The notes beneath the pieces are model-generated. The model saw nothing but the letters and a program-made list of their open reading frames with translations, was not told where the DNA came from and ran no database searches. A program made the position numbers and the translations under genes. Shown here piece after piece: positions 1-5,763 of a stretch of 9,516 nt of DNA. How positions within the stretch are numbered: position 1 is the first letter of the stretch; each line of letters opens with the position of its first letter. The stretch is from positions 1 through 9,516 of the forward strand of contig JANPGV010000362.1 of the NCBI GenBank assembly GCA_031424145.1, read 5' to 3'. Origin of the DNA: JAENVT01 sp031424145 (lineage in GTDB: Bacteria; Actinomycetota; Acidimicrobiia; Acidimicrobiales; Ilumatobacteraceae).

Positions 1-1266
1 GCCGTAGGCGCCGCCGACGTTCTTCATGTCGGCAACGTTGCTGTCGAGCAGCTTGCGGTAGCTGGGCTCCAGGGGTAGCTGCCACAGCGGCTCGTCGACG
101 TCGACCGCTGCAGCCTTGACACGATCGATGAAGGGCTGATCGTTCCCGAGCACTCCTGCCATCTTCAAACCGAGTGCACCCATCACTGCACCTGTCAACG
201 TCGCGATGTCGACGATCGCATCGGGCTTGCCCTCGACGCCCAGCGACAACCCGTCGGCCAGCACAAGCCGGCCCTCGGCGTCGGTGTTGTGGATCTCCGC
301 CGTCTTGCCATTGCGGAAGGTCAACACGTCGCCCACCTTCAACGCGCTCCCCGAGGGCATGTTGTCGGTGCACATCATGTAACCGGTGACGGCGGTCTTG
401 CACCGCAGCGACTGGAGCGTTGTCATGGCTGCCAACACCACCGCTGCGCCAGCCATGTCCATCTTCATGGTCTTCATGCCGTCGTTGGTCTTCAGACTGA
501 GGCCGCCGGAGTCGAACATCACTCCTTTGCCGACGAGGACGAGGTGTCCGCGCGGGTTGCGCGGTGTGTACGTGAGGCGGACCATGCGCGGAGGTTCGAC
601 ACTTCCGCTGTTGACGCCGACGATGCCACCGCACCCCATCGCGATGAGCTGATCCCTGTTGAACACCTCGACGCCAAGTCCGTTGGCCGAGCCCAGCACG
701 ACAGCCTTGTCGGCGATCATCCGGGCGGTGAGATGACCCGGCGGCGTGTTGGCGAGGTCCCTTGCCAAGCCGGCCGCCGCAGACGTGATCGAGCCGCGAT
801 CCGCACCGAGCTTGGCACCGGCTGTGCGGCGTTCACCGACGACCAGGGTCAGGTCCTGCAAGCCGGGGGGCGGTGGCTCGGTCTTCAAGCCGTGATAGCG
901 GTAGGCCGCCAGGTTGGCGCCCTCCACGACCGCCTGCGCGGCGGTGGCAGCATCGACGCCTTCGAGGTCTGCGAGGGTGGTGGCCATCGATCCGCGCTTT
1001 CCCGCGGCGCGAACCAGAGCAGCGGCCGCATTGCGCAGGCCAGCTGCGGTCACGCCGTCTTTGCCGAGGCCGACCGCGATCTGGGTAGGACCCGTTCCGG
1101 ACTGCAACACCAACGTCTGGCCGGACTTGCCTTCGAAGCCTGCTGCGGTCAGCGCGGCGCGGTTGAGACCGAGGTTGCGCGGCACCGGTCCAGACGCCCC
1201 GACCGGTACTCCCACGATCTCGACGGTCTTCGGCACAGAACTAGCAACACGGACATCAACGGTCAT
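1..1266 (-). CDS. pepA: Leucyl aminopeptidase (M17 family), C-terminus cut by window edge
   Basis: Cytosolic M17 metallo-aminopeptidase that removes N-terminal residues from peptides using two divalent metal ions. The 422 residues in the window run from the ATG at 1266 to the left edge; the family is about 480-500 residues, so roughly 70-80 are missing. The N-terminal half (about 1-160) is variable; the catalytic domain follows. Seen directly: GKGVMFDSGGLSLK from Lys247 to Lys259, MKMDMAG with Asp270, and NTDAEGRL at 327-334. Lys247, Asp252, Asp270, Asp329 and Glu331 match the metal ligands of E. coli PepA (K270, D275, D293, D352, E354) at a constant offset of 23; Lys259 and Arg333 match K282 and R356. 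An in-frame GTG at 1285-1287 is a possible alternative start 7 codons upstream. It is divergent from the YceI gene across 97 bp. Identity is secure; physiological substrate is not deducible. Confidence 0.96.
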   Translation of the reverse strand, partial: MTVDVRVASSVPKTVEIVGVPVGASGPVPRNLGLNRAALTAAGFEGKSGQTLVLQSGTGPTQIAVGLGKDGVTAAGLRNAAAALVRAAGKRGSMATTLADLEGVDAATAAQAVVEGANLAAYRYHGLKTEPPPPGLQDLTLVVGERRTAGAKLGADRGSITSAAAGLARDLANTPPGHLTARMIADKAVVLGSANGLGVEVFNRDQLIAMGCGGIVGVNSGSVEPPRMVRLTYTPRNPRGHLVLVGKGVMFDSGGLSLKTNDGMKTMKMDMAGAAVVLAAMTTLQSLRCKTAVTGYMMCTDNMPSGSALKVGDVLTFRNGKTAEIHNTDAEGRLVLADGLSLGVEGKPDAIVDIATLTGAVMGALGLKMAGVLGNDQPFIDRVKAAAVDVDEPLWQLPLEPSYRKLLDSNVADMKNVGGAYG

Positions 1267-1363
1267 TTGTCCATTCTGTCGTAGCACGCGCGACCGACGC
1301 GAACCAGCTGTGAGTGCCAAGATGTGCTGATCAACCGTTCGGGCCTCGACCACTAGGACCATC

Positions 1364-2143
1364 ATGAACCGCCGTTGGAAGTGGATCGTCGGGGCTGTGG
1401 TCGCTCTCATCGCGCTCGTTCTTGCCGGTTCGTTCATCTGGGTAAAGACTCACCAACCAGACAAAGAGTTCGATCAGGCGACGGTGGACTCGCGACTTGA
1501 CGCCGCCGCAGCTTCGACGACAGTGGCCGGCGCGTCCACCTCTGCCCTCGATCCCTCCGCATCGGCTGTATCGACGCCGGCAACCACAGCGTCAACGACA
1601 GCAGCGCAGACGGCCGCAGGCGGGATCGAGGGAACGTGGGCGATCAAGGAAGGGTCGGAGGTCGGGTACCGGGTCAAGGAATCCATCAACGGTTTCGACA
1701 CGACGGCCAACGGTCGCACGCAATCGATCACCGGGTCGATGTTGGCCTCCGCAGCCACGATCACCGAGGGTCAGTTCACCGTGGACATGACGACCTTCAC
1801 GAGCGACCAGAGCAGACGCGATGCCCAGTTCAACGGACGGATCATGGATGTCGCCACGTTCCCGACGTCGACGTTCGTTCTCACCGCACCGATCGATTTC
1901 GGTGCGGTTCCTGACGCGGGTGGAACGGTGACCGCGTCGGCAACAGGCGACTTGACGTTGCACGGGACGACAAAGTCCGCCACGTTCGACGTGCAGGGAA
2001 CCTTGAAGAACGGTCTCATTGGCGTACTCGGTCAGATCCCCGTGGTGTTCGCCGACTACGGGATACCGAACCCGTCGTTCGCCACGACCACCACGGAAGA
2101 CAACGGTCTGCTCGAGTTCGTCCTTGTGCTCGAGCGGAAGTAG
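1364..2143 (+). CDS. Membrane-anchored YceI-like domain protein
   Basis: A 259-residue protein with an N-terminal hydrophobic segment (about residues 6-27, after MNRRWK). An Ala/Ser/Thr-rich low-complexity linker follows (about 45-88), then a YceI-type domain (about 88-258). Domain hallmarks seen: RRDAQFNGRIMDVATFPTSTF-like block near 150-170 and GDLTLHGTTKSATFDV near 197-212, both typical of YceI lipocalin-like beta-barrels that bind isoprenoid-type ligands. There is no lipobox Cys, so the segment probably acts as a membrane anchor with the barrel outside the cell. The ATG has a weak AGGA about 6 nt upstream. The function of actinobacterial YceI proteins is poorly defined, with stress and lipid binding suggested for the family. 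It is followed 33 bp downstream by a small membrane protein on the same strand. Confidence 0.9.
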   Translation: MNRRWKWIVGAVVALIALVLAGSFIWVKTHQPDKEFDQATVDSRLDAAAASTTVAGASTSALDPSASAVSTPATTASTTAAQTAAGGIEGTWAIKEGSEVGYRVKESINGFDTTANGRTQSITGSMLASAATITEGQFTVDMTTFTSDQSRRDAQFNGRIMDVATFPTSTFVLTAPIDFGAVPDAGGTVTASATGDLTLHGTTKSATFDVQGTLKNGLIGVLGQIPVVFADYGIPNPSFATTTTEDNGLLEFVLVLERK

Positions 2144-2161
2144 CTGTCGGCCGCGTACACC

Positions 2162-2167
2162 TAGAGT
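2162..2167 (+). promoter_or_regulatory. Candidate -10 hexamer TAGAGT for the GlsB-type gene
   Basis: TAGAGT fits the actinobacterial TANNNT -10 consensus and ends 9 nt before the ATG at 2177. No Shine-Dalgarno sequence is visible in that gap. This spacing would place transcription start at or next to the ATG, as in a leaderless mRNA. No convincing -35 was found. Confidence 0.4.
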
Positions 2168-2176
2168 GTTGAGCGC

Positions 2177-2455
2177 ATGAACATCGTCGCCTGGATCGTC
2201 GTCGGGCTGTTGGCCGGGTTGCTGGCTCGTTGGATCGTTCACGACGACCGCAGCGGATGCATCTACACGATCGCTGTCGGCGTGCTCGGGGCTTTGATCG
2301 GCGGCGCGCTGATGAACGCCAGCGGAAACAGTGGCATCAACGAGTTCAGCGTTCGTTCGCTGCTCGTCGCCGCGCTCGGCGCGGTCCTGCTGTTGCTGGT
2401 GCTGCAAGCCATCAGCGGCCGTGGACGCGGGCGCGGGCGCCTTCGGCGGCGTTAA
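2177..2455 (+). CDS. GlsB/YeaQ/YmgE family small membrane protein
   Basis: A 92-residue integral membrane protein with three hydrophobic segments (about 2-20, 28-47 and 58-79). Gly-rich helices include VVGLLAGLLARWIV and VGVLGALIGGAL. The tail SGRGRGRGRLRRR is strongly basic and probably cytoplasmic. This matches the transglycosylase-associated/GlsB/YeaQ/YmgE family (Pfam PF04226), small stress-associated membrane proteins of unclear mechanism. Typical members are 80-90 residues, so this is full length. It lies 33 bp after the YceI gene but has its own TAGAGT hexamer, so it may be transcribed separately. Its TAA stop overlaps the TAA stop of the converging arsC by 4 bp (2452-2455). Confidence 0.9.
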   Translation: MNIVAWIVVGLLAGLLARWIVHDDRSGCIYTIAVGVLGALIGGALMNASGNSGINEFSVRSLLVAALGAVLLLLVLQAISGRGRGRGRLRRR

Positions 2456-2808
2456 CCGCCCAGCAGCTTTCGCACGCGCTCCTTCGGACGGCCAATGATG
2501 GCCTTCTTCTTGGTCACCACCAACGGCCTCTGCATCAGCTGCTTGTGCTTCAGCAGCACCGCCACCACCTGGTCCTCGGTCTGCACATCGGCGTCAGTGA
2601 GGCCGAGCTTGGTCCACAGGCTGTCGCGCCGGACCAGGTCGGTGACGGGGTCCTCGAGCTTGGCAATGATCTTGCGCAGCGCGGCTTCGTCGGGTGGCGT
2701 CTTTATGTACTGAACCGTGTCGAAGTCGACCCCTAGCTCGGTGGCAATGCTCACGGCATTGTTCGACGAGTTTCAATGAACGTTGTGGTAGATCGTTGCA
2801 TCAGCCAT
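2452..2808 (-). CDS. arsC: ArsC-type arsenate reductase, probable selenoprotein (in-frame TGA at catalytic position 12)
   Basis: Thioredoxin-fold ArsC family protein that would reduce arsenate to arsenite in the cytosol, with glutaredoxin-type recycling. The ATG at 2808 is the only start after an in-frame TAG (2818-2820). Translation gives MADATIYHNVH, then TGA (2773-2775), then NSSNNAVSIATELGVDF through to TAA at 2452. Read through, it is 118 residues, normal for the compact members. The TGA is codon 12, the catalytic Cys12 of R773 ArsC. Arg60 (DLVRRDS), Arg94 (QRPLVVT) and Arg107 (IGRPKERV) fall at the same numbers as that enzyme's anion-binding arginines. Residue 10 is Val where Pro is usual, and residue 16 is Asn where Arg is common. 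A SECIS-like hairpin follows the TGA. The alternative is a Cys-to-stop pseudogene or a sequencing error; the open frame from GTG 2754 alone would lack the active site. No arsR, arsB or acr3 gene is nearby. The family call is firm; Sec decoding is inferred. Confidence 0.8.
2737..2770 (-). promoter_or_regulatory. Candidate bacterial SECIS element in arsC
   Basis: On the minus strand, directly after the TGA, the RNA can fold into a two-part hairpin. The lower stem is CUCG (2770-2767) with CGAG (2740-2737). Next comes an internal loop of 5 and 4 nt. The upper stem is CAAUGC (2761-2756) with GCAUUG (2750-2745), capped by the 5-nt loop CGUGA (2755-2751). The loop begins 17 nt after the UGA and carries G at its second position. 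Bacterial SECIS elements are known to lie within the coding sequence just 3' of UGA, with a G among the first loop bases and about 16-37 nt spacing. Fold inspected by eye only. Confidence 0.6.
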
Positions 2809-2814
2809 TCGGCA

Positions 2815-2820
2815 ACTCTA
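2815..2820 (-). promoter_or_regulatory. Candidate -10 hexamer TAGAGT for arsC
   Basis: TAGAGT on the minus strand ends 6 nt before the ATG at 2808, with no Shine-Dalgarno sequence between. It is the same hexamer as the one before the gene at 2177. The spacing predicts a leaderless transcript starting at the ATG. Its TAG is also the in-frame stop that fixes the arsC start. No clear -35 is visible. Confidence 0.4.
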
Positions 2821-2915
2821 CGTCTCGACCCGTGCTGCGGCTCTGTGTGAGACCCCTGTCGTACTGTGACCTTGCGGCTTCCCCCTGATCCCAACGACAG
2901 CAATGTCACAGCATC

Positions 2916-2920
2916 GGAGG
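2916..2920 (+). promoter_or_regulatory. Ribosome binding site GGAGG deciding the start at 2927
   Basis: GGAGG lies 6 nt before the ATG at 2927, an ideal spacing. It favours that ATG over the in-frame ATG at 2903, which has no comparable site. It is one of only two strong Shine-Dalgarno sequences in the window. Confidence 0.65.
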
Positions 2921-2926
2921 AACCGA

Positions 2927-3370
2927 ATGTCGCATCCCACTGCCCGACCCCGCCTTCCACAGGCAACAGATCCAATCCGGTCGTCGATCGAGGCGCTCTC
3001 CGTCGTCGCCCTGGCCATCCACCGGCCCCTAGAACCGGAAACGATCGGTTTCTTCCTCGACGAGACCGGCCGCAGCAACACCATCACTGTCGTCAGCGGC
3101 ACCACTGAGCCCGACTCCGTGCTATCCGTCGCCGAATGCCTTGCCTTGGCCGGTGCACGGTCACCAACGCTGTGCGGTCTGGTGCTCGCAACCGTACGCC
3201 CCAACTCAGGGCTCCCCGTGCCGGCGACATTGCCCGGTGATCTCGACCGTTGGATGGAAGCGGTCGACATCACCGATTCACACGGCATCGAACTGATCGA
3301 ATGGTTCATCGTCGGGCCAGGCGGCGTCGACTGCCCGCGCGAGTTGCTCGGCGAGCCGGAGCGTTGGTGA
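2927..3370 (+). CDS. Uncharacterised protein, possible degenerate RadC/JAB-like fold
   Basis: A 147-residue soluble protein starting at the ATG behind GGAGG; an upstream in-frame ATG at 2903 would add 8 residues. There is no signal peptide or membrane segment. The order of elements resembles a RadC-type JAB domain: a beta strand GFFLDETGRSNTITVVSGT, a helix with SVLSVAECLALAGA, a strand LVLATVRPNSG where RadC has its HNHPSG motif, a Pro-rich loop with GDLDRW, then HGIELIEWFIVG where RadC has a LLDHIIVG-like strand. The metal-binding histidines are replaced by Thr and Arg, so it would not be an active JAMM protease-type enzyme. The C-terminus is CPRELLGEPERW. I recall similar proteins in Acidimicrobiia but cannot name a function. 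It is divergent from arsC (118 bp between starts) and convergent with the DUF4031 gene (26 bp gap). Confidence 0.8.
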   Translation: MSHPTARPRLPQATDPIRSSIEALSVVALAIHRPLEPETIGFFLDETGRSNTITVVSGTTEPDSVLSVAECLALAGARSPTLCGLVLATVRPNSGLPVPATLPGDLDRWMEAVDITDSHGIELIEWFIVGPGGVDCPRELLGEPERW

Positions 3371-3396
3371 TCCGGCGCGGCGACGCGGTCGGCGGT

Positions 3397-3672
3397 CTAT
3401 CGGCGGGCGCGCCGCTCGACGGGGCTCAATCGCAAGCCGCCAGCGCGCAGCCGCCGAAGCAGTTCCCGGCTCGACGTCACCTGCGCTCCGGCGGCGACCA
3501 GCTCGTCGAAATATTCTTCGGGCACGTCGTAGTGGTCGCCCTGGAAGCCGCGGCGCGGGATCCCTGCCCGTTCGGTAAACGCATGCAATTCGTCGTAGCT
3601 GACATCACTGACGAGATGTGACCAGCGACGGCCTTTGAACCACCAGATCGGTTCGTCGATCAGCACGGCCAT
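3397..3672 (-). CDS. DUF4031 domain protein
   Basis: A 91-residue protein starting at the ATG at 3672 (MAVLIDEPIWWFKGRRWSH). An upstream in-frame ATG at 3708 would add 12 residues that do not look like the family. Features typical of DUF4031 are the N-terminal AVLID with two Trp residues, WSHLVSD, then ELHAFTERAGIPRRGFQGDHYDVPEE and a basic C-terminal end. It contains no membrane segment. Function is unknown; the family is common in actinobacteria and other bacteria, and the conserved Asp, His and Arg residues hint at an enzyme or nucleic acid binding role without proving it. It is divergent from the HD-domain gene, with only 29 bp between the two starts, so the promoters must overlap the opposite gene. 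Confidence 0.85.
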   Translation of the reverse strand: MAVLIDEPIWWFKGRRWSHLVSDVSYDELHAFTERAGIPRRGFQGDHYDVPEEYFDELVAAGAQVTSSRELLRRLRAGGLRLSPVERRARR

Positions 3673-3688
3673 GGCCGCAACTGTGCCG

Positions 3689-3694
3689 TAACGT
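3689..3694 (+). promoter_or_regulatory. Candidate -10 hexamer TAACGT for the HD-domain gene
   Basis: TAACGT matches TANNNT and ends 7 nt before the ATG at 3702, with no Shine-Dalgarno sequence between. This again suggests a leaderless transcript. It sits in the 29-bp gap between divergent starts; any -35 would lie inside the DUF4031 gene. Confidence 0.4.
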
Positions 3695-3701
3695 CGCCTC
3701 G

Positions 3702-4364
3702 ATGACACAACCGGACACCGAGATCCGCACCGCCTGGCGGAGCATCGCCGGCCGCCACCACGAAGGTCCCATCGAGGCCCTGTTGGTCAGATATGCCGAG
3801 CCGCACCGCAAGTACCACACCGCCACGCACATCATGGTCATGCTGCGCCACGTGCTCGACGTGTTCCAGTCGATGCAAGTTCAACCGTCCACGGAGGTGA
3901 TCGCTGCCTGCCTCTACCACGACGCGATCTACGACACGACACGCGGCGACAACGAGGAGCTCAGCGCGACCCTGGCCACGAGGGAGCTCGATGGCATCGG
4001 CTGGTCCGCTTCACGGTGCGGTTCAGTCGCGGCAATGATCGTCGCGACGGCCGGCCATGTCGTTGACGCTCCCGACCGGGTAGCTGCTGATCGCGACACG
4101 GCGATCCTGCTCGACGCCGACCTGGCGATATTGGGGTCGGACCCAGGCGCCTATCAGGCGTACGTCAACGGCGTGCGCGCCGAGTACAGCCACGTCGATG
4201 ACAGCCAGTGGCTCGCCGGTCGATCCGCAGTTCTGCGCGGGTTCCTCGGCCGTCCGCGATTGTTCGCCACGCAGTTCATGTACTCGACGTTCGAGCACCG
4301 TGCCAGGGCCAACATCGAGGCAGAGCTCGCCGCGCTGTCACATCGCCGTCCGCAGAATGATTGA
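3702..4364 (+). CDS. HD-domain metal-dependent phosphohydrolase-like protein
   Basis: A 220-residue cytosolic protein of the predicted HD-superfamily phosphohydrolases (COG4339 type). Seen: RKYHTATHI at 36-44 supplying His39 and His43, LYHDAIYDT at 71-79 with the signature His73-Asp74, Glu85-Glu86 in the NEE motif, and ILLDADLAILG at 135-145 with Asp138 and Asp140. YQAYVNGVRAEYSHV and GRPRLFAT near 151-190 are also typical of this group. HD proteins of this type bind divalent metal and are thought to hydrolyse phosphomonoesters or nucleotides, but the substrate of this subgroup is not established. Length is normal. It heads a close same-strand run with DUF3039, NUDIX and ASCH genes; with NUDIX and HD enzymes together, a nucleotide-related role is plausible but unproven. 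Confidence 0.9.
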   Translation: MTQPDTEIRTAWRSIAGRHHEGPIEALLVRYAEPHRKYHTATHIMVMLRHVLDVFQSMQVQPSTEVIAACLYHDAIYDTTRGDNEELSATLATRELDGIGWSASRCGSVAAMIVATAGHVVDAPDRVAADRDTAILLDADLAILGSDPGAYQAYVNGVRAEYSHVDDSQWLAGRSAVLRGFLGRPRLFATQFMYSTFEHRARANIEAELAALSHRRPQND

Positions 4365-4372
4365 CTAGAGAC

Positions 4373-4660
4373 GTGAGCGAACTGACGACCACACCGATCG
4401 AGACCATTCCGGACATCGACCCGGATCTCGAGACCGGGGAACCTCTCGCGGCACACATCGTCAAGACCGGGCCCGGCGAGAGTGCAGCAGCGAAGGTGCT
4501 CGAGGCACGCATCTACGGAACGCCGATCGAGGCCCTCTGCGGTCACGTCTGGGTTCCATCACGCGACCCGAAACAACTCCCGCTGTGCCAAGCCTGCAAG
4601 AGCGTCTACGAGATGTACCGAATGTTCAATGACGGGCTCAACAACGCCCCTGACGAATGA
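4373..4660 (+). CDS. DUF3039 domain protein (zinc-ribbon-like)
   Basis: A 95-residue protein if started at the GTG at 4373. An in-frame TTG at 4361 overlapping the HD gene's stop by 4 bp would give 99 residues, and the choice is uncertain. The N-terminal 25 residues are acidic and probably disordered. The conserved block follows: AAHIVK, then YGTPIEALCGHVWVPSRDP and LPLCQACKSVYE, matching DUF3039 of actinobacteria. Cys56, His58, Cys72 and Cys75 (CGH and CxxC) could bind zinc. Function is unknown. It follows the HD gene by 8 bp and precedes the NUDIX gene by 9 bp, which implies cotranscription and perhaps translational coupling. Confidence 0.88.
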   Translation: MSELTTTPIETIPDIDPDLETGEPLAAHIVKTGPGESAAAKVLEARIYGTPIEALCGHVWVPSRDPKQLPLCQACKSVYEMYRMFNDGLNNAPDE

Positions 4661-4669
4661 ACCGCACGG

Positions 4670-5167
4670 TTGAGCGGTACTGATCCCGCAGCGGGTCTGA
4701 GGATCCGCGAGGCGGCGCGTGCCCTGGTGATCGACCCCGACGAACGTGTGCTGCTGGTGAGGTTCGAGTTCCCCATCGCGACCCGCTGGGCGCTACCCGG
4801 TGGCGGACTCGAGCCGGGAGAGGACCATGTCGTCGCGCTGTCTCGCGAGCTGGAGGAAGAGGTCGGTCTGACAGGCGCCGACATCGGTCCGCAGATCTGG
4901 CACCGGCTGCACATCGTCCCGTTCCTGAACGGCCAGTTCGACGGTCAGCGCGAGCGCATCCACCTCGTCCGCAGCGACTTCTTCGAGCCACAGCCGCAGT
5001 TGTCGTGGGAGCAGATGAACGCCGAGTTCGTTCACGAGTTGAGGTGGTGGACGAGCGACGAGATCACCGCCAGCGATGCCCATTTCGTGCCAGAGGATCT
5101 GGGTACGCTGCTGAGCACCCTGCTGCGCGATGGCCCGCCGAACGGCTCGATCGACGTGAGCGCCTGA
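4670..5167 (+). CDS. NUDIX hydrolase
   Basis: A 165-residue NUDIX-family pyrophosphatase that would hydrolyse a nucleoside diphosphate linked to another moiety, with Mg2+ or Mn2+. The complete NUDIX box GX5EX7REUXEEXGU spans Gly45 to Leu67, with Glu51, Arg59-Glu60 and Glu63-Glu64. Preceding strands include EAARALVIDPDERVLLVRFE. The C-terminal part has WEQMNAEFVHELRWWTSDEI, common in this subclass of NUDIX proteins. The start is a TTG 9 bp after the DUF3039 stop; no strong ribosome binding site is present and no in-frame ATG lies before the domain, so TTG with translational coupling is the best choice. Its TGA stop overlaps the next gene's ATG by one base (TGATG). The substrate cannot be inferred from the sequence. 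Confidence 0.9.
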   Translation: MSGTDPAAGLRIREAARALVIDPDERVLLVRFEFPIATRWALPGGGLEPGEDHVVALSRELEEEVGLTGADIGPQIWHRLHIVPFLNGQFDGQRERIHLVRSDFFEPQPQLSWEQMNAEFVHELRWWTSDEITASDAHFVPEDLGTLLSTLLRDGPPNGSIDVSA

Positions 5168-5724
5168 TGTTGTTCAGCATGGACGCATGGCCCGGGATCG
5201 CCGACGGATCCATCACGGTCACCTTCCGCTCCTGGACGCGAGCCAACGCCAAGGTCGGTGGCCGATATCGAGTCGGTGGAATGCTGATCGAGGCCACCGA
5301 CGTACGCCAGGTTTCGGTCAGCGACATCACGCCAAAAGACTCCCGTCGCGCCGGCGCTGCCGGCCTGGAGGCGCTCTTGGCCCGCCTCGGCTCCGTCGAC
5401 CGGGTGTGGCGCGTCGACTTCGTGTTCGTCGGCCCGGACGATCGACTCGCCCGGCGTGCCGACACGTCACCCGACGAGCTCGCCGCGGTGATGTCGCGGC
5501 TGTCGCGGCTCGATCGCAACGGTGCGTGGACCCACAAGACGTTGCAGCTGATCGAGCGTCATCCCGGGATCGTGTCGACAACGCTCGCCCAGCACGTCGA
5601 TCAGGATCGACCGACGTTCAAGCTCAACGTGCGCAAGCTGAAAGAGCTCGGCCTGACAGAAAGCCTCCAAGTCGGGTACCGGCTGTCGCCGCGTGGCGAG
5701 GCCGTGCTGCGTGCCCTCGGCTAG
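5167..5724 (+). CDS. ASCH domain-winged helix protein
   Basis: A 185-residue protein. The N-terminal part (about 1-90) resembles an ASCH/PUA-like domain: MLFSMDAWPGIADGSITVTF, then RSWTRANAKVGGRYRVGG and later VRQVSVSDITPKDSRRAG. A linker with TSPDELAAVMSRLSRLDR (100-117) follows. The C-terminal part (about 120-185) reads as a winged helix: TLQLIERHPGIVSTTLAQHV, then FKLNVRKLKELGLTESL and GYRLSPRGEAVL. ASCH domains are thought to bind RNA or nucleotides, and the wHTH suggests nucleic-acid binding. The same two-domain arrangement is, to my knowledge, common in actinobacteria. The ATG at 5167 overlaps the NUDIX stop; a reading from 5005 in the same frame would only be a shadow within the NUDIX gene. 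It ends the 3702-5724 run, with a 39-bp gap before the kinase gene. The biological target is unknown. Confidence 0.85.
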   Translation: MLFSMDAWPGIADGSITVTFRSWTRANAKVGGRYRVGGMLIEATDVRQVSVSDITPKDSRRAGAAGLEALLARLGSVDRVWRVDFVFVGPDDRLARRADTSPDELAAVMSRLSRLDRNGAWTHKTLQLIERHPGIVSTTLAQHVDQDRPTFKLNVRKLKELGLTESLQVGYRLSPRGEAVLRALG

Positions 5725-5763
5725 GCGCGCCGAACCATGGGATCGAGCTGATCAACGGCTACC

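Noticed and set aside
289..1284. A 331-codon open frame on the plus strand
   Set aside because: It is antisense to pepA, whose translation carries the full M17 active-site set. The frame has a composition typical of GC-rich shadows and no recognisable domain.
1267..1363. Divergent promoter region between pepA and the YceI gene
   Set aside because: TACGAC- and TAGGAC-like hexamers are present but do not match TANNNT and have no partner -35, so no promoter is called.
1592..2407. A 271-codon open frame on the minus strand
   Set aside because: It is antisense to the YceI and GlsB-type genes, both of which have clear family matches. Its His/Arg-rich sequence looks like a shadow.
2452..2754. arsC annotated as a short protein from GTG 2754
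   Set aside because: This reading lacks the first beta strand and the catalytic residue. The frame upstream continues with the ArsC N-terminus through the TGA, so the real gene starts at 2808.
2751..2975. A 74-codon minus-strand frame crossing the arsC 5' end
   Set aside because: It is in another frame, has no family match, and overlaps the clear ArsC N-terminus.
3371..3420. GC-rich inverted sequence between converging genes as a terminator
   Set aside because: The arms pair poorly, the region overlaps coding sequence, and there is no U tract.
5005..5166. N-terminal extension of the ASCH protein to a start at 5005
   Set aside because: The added residues overlap the NUDIX gene and are Arg-rich shadow sequence. 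The ASCH domain begins at ATG 5167, which is coupled to the NUDIX stop.
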